A DNA stretch of 64,000 nt from Sceloporus undulatus (lineage: Eukaryota > Chordata > Lepidosauria > Squamata > Phrynosomatidae): contig NC_056524.1 of the NCBI RefSeq assembly GCF_019175285.1, forward strand, positions 101,446,645 through 101,510,644. The letters are read 5' to 3'. Below, piece by piece: positions 24,926 to 64,000 of the stretch. The notes beneath the pieces were generated by a model. It made no database searches and had not been told where the DNA came from. It worked only from the letters and a program-made list of their open reading frames with translations. The stretch's first letter is position 1. The number at the start of each line of letters is the position of its first letter. The translations under genes were made by a program, and so were the position numbers.

Positions 24926-25709
24926 AAGCTTCTTAGTACATACTTTTTTGAGGGTTCATGTATCACAGTTCAAAGATTGGCAGATCAGTACTGTATATTT
25001 TTGGAAGTCAGCAGAAGAGAGAACATAAATTTTCACATGACTTAAAGGTGTTTTTTCTGATACTCTTTTGACACTGCTTGAAGATAAACAAGCTGCAATC
25101 CTTTCACATCTGGTTTCCCTTCAAGTGCAAAGAAGTGTTCATGCTGAAAGGAAATTGCTCTTGGATTCTCTCCCAAAAATCCACTCTGATTCTGGGGATG
25201 GGAGAGCAGCATGCTTGGGGCCTGCCAGGAGAGGCTGTATTTCAGCAAATCAGTTTTGAGCTGGTATAATTGGTTTTAGTGGGAGGGAACTGGTTAGAGG
25301 GGGGAAATGCTATCTGGCGATAGCAGAAATTCTCAACTTCTTCCTGACAGCAGAGCAGTTAGTTTCATGGACATTCCAATGATTAAGGATAGGGTTGTCA
25401 TGCCAAGAACAACAGTTGACTGGCTTTAATGAAAACAGCTAATCAAGAGGGTAATTACGAGGCTTGTTGTTGGGTCTTCAAGTTGCCTCCAACTTGGGGG
25501 TGACCCTAGGTGAACTTATCATGGGGCTTTCTTGGAAATTTCTTCAGGGGGGGTTTGCTATTGTCATCTTCTGAAGCCGAGTGTGTGTGATCAGCCAGTG
25601 GAGGTTCAATGGCTGAGCAGAGATTCAAACTCTGGCCTGCAGTTATAGTCCCAACAGTCAAACTACTGCACCACACTGGCTCTCAATTAAGAGATGCTCC
25701 CTATAAAAC
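24926..25709. other. RPL31-TBC1D8 convergent spacer
   Basis: About 0.8 kb between the predicted 3' ends of the two convergent genes. Only a SINE (25464-25681) is recognised. Confidence 0.75.
25464..25681 (-). mobile_element. tRNA-derived SINE (Sauria-like), full length
   Basis: On the plus strand it starts GTCTTCAAGTTGCCTCCAAC (inverse of the BovB-like tail) and ends CTACTGCACCACACTGGC (inverse of the tRNA-like head). It lies next to the TBC1D8 polyadenylation site. Confidence 0.8.
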
Positions 25710-26122
25710 AAGAGTTGCAAAAGAGTCTTTTATTGAAAAGTGCACACACTCAATAGACATGAAAAGCACCTTCCATTTACACTGAACAGAGCAAGACCTA
25801 CAAACCTTTGAGTCAAATATATTAGGTTTCAATTACCAGCATTGAAACGAAGTCTTCGGTATTAGTGCAAAAAAGGCAATCATACATAAAACCTGCAGAC
25901 AGCCAAATATGTCAATAGTTTTGTGTGTAGAACTAGTTAACACATTTACAGTATTTTCAAAGTAAAGATGTTTTCTTTTTCATTTACATTCAAGAAGAAA
26001 ATGTGTCAAAAATTTGGCTTTAAAGTTCCAACTGCATTGATCAGACCACCAAGGCATCAAAAGAGTCCAATAACAACAGTTCAAAATGTGCTTTGGTGAA
26101 ACGGGATTCTCTTGGCCATTTG
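25710..26122 (-). other. TBC1D8: TBC1D8 3' UTR
   Basis: AT-rich sequence after the TBC1D8 stop codon (reading on the minus strand). AATAAA occurs on the minus strand at 25729-25734, predicting cleavage near 25710. A short UTR of about 410 nt; other, unseen sites are possible. Confidence 0.65.
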
Positions 26123-63325
<37,203 letters not shown>

Positions 63326-63947
63326 CTGAATGACAGGAACAGAAATGCGTATTAAAAATGAAGGATTCACTTGCAATACAACATTATTCCAAGAAAAATT
63401 ACATGACGTCTTCCAAAATTGATTTACACAAAAGAAGTACAGACAGAAACAAGGTCATAAAATAAAGTGAATGAGAAAGACCAGTTATGTGTCAGGTTTA
63501 CATGTTTTTGTCAGACTGCAGTGTTACATGTGAATCAAGTTTTTCAAATTTTGATAAAAGTTTGAAATCCAGTGTTCCTCAGTCTGAACATACAGACCTT
63601 GTTTTTTAAAAAAGTTGTTTCTACTGAAGATATTAGCCTAATAAACACTGGCTCTTGAGATGGATCAGTCTTAACACATTAATACCGCTCAGGACTGAAT
63701 TTCATTCAGTTTGGGGGGGAACTGGGGTGGAGTGAATAATTTGTACTATTTGAGCACATTTTATCTGTGTAAGTCATACAGCATTACTACTTTTTGTGCT
63801 TTCAGTTTTTGTGATAAAGTATTTAACCATCACCAAATATGTATTTAACCTTAATAGGTATTAATGTCAAACAAGTGACTGGAAGATTGCAGGCCTTGAC
63901 ACAGACGGAACAAAAATGCAAAGCAATATGCAAACATTTGGACTAAG

Positions 63948-64000
63948 GTCTAATGTGCACTACAGAAATAATGCAGTTTATTTAAATAACGCAAATCCTG
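63948..64000. mobile_element. hAT-like MITE cut by the window edge
   Basis: GTCTAATGTGCACTACAGAA then ATAATGCAGTTTATTTAAAT. The left arm of the ACTGCAGAAATAATCC family. Confidence 0.6.

Overview
The window is a vertebrate locus with three genes in the order NPAS2 (+), RPL31 (+), TBC1D8 (-). From memory, this matches the gene order on human chromosome 2q11.2. The interspersed DNA points to a squamate reptile, probably an iguanian-type lizard. It holds CR1 3' ends with an ATTCTATG-type tail, tRNA-derived SINEs with a BovB-like 3' end, a second tRNA-type SINE with a TATTGC tail, L2-like 3' ends carrying (ATT)n tails, and many short palindromic DNA transposons. Species identification is inference. 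Exons were found by reading conserved protein segments and canonical GT/AG borders.

Layout. 1-18262: the last six coding exons of NPAS2 (about 331 C-terminal residues) and its 3' UTR, spread through repeat-rich introns. 18263-19690: intergenic, mostly repeats. 19690-24925: RPL31 complete, with a CpG-rich promoter, a 5' terminal oligopyrimidine start, one noncoding exon and four coding exons giving 125 residues. 24925-25710: short tail-to-tail intergenic spacer holding a SINE. 25710-63325: TBC1D8 on the minus strand, nineteen coding exons covering all but about the first 43 residues; exon 1 and the promoter lie beyond the right edge.

How the genes relate. NPAS2 is a CLOCK-like circadian transcription factor, RPL31 is a 60S ribosomal protein, and TBC1D8 is a GRAM/TBC-domain RabGAP. 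They are neighbours by ancient synteny and do not form a pathway or operon.

I found no exotic system and recognised no retroviral or LTR element. The observations most worth a second look are: (1) the 3' tail of a non-LTR element abuts a TBC1D8 exon and supplies its splice acceptor tract; (2) a reading-frame gap in TBC1D8 implies an unseen microexon or an assembly error; (3) a 100-N gap has near-identical 183/184-bp sequences on both sides, like unmerged contig ends; (4) two Tigger-like elements resemble mammalian Tigger7/MER44; (5) a LINE tail with a zinc-knuckle end is nested, with target-site duplication, inside another LINE.
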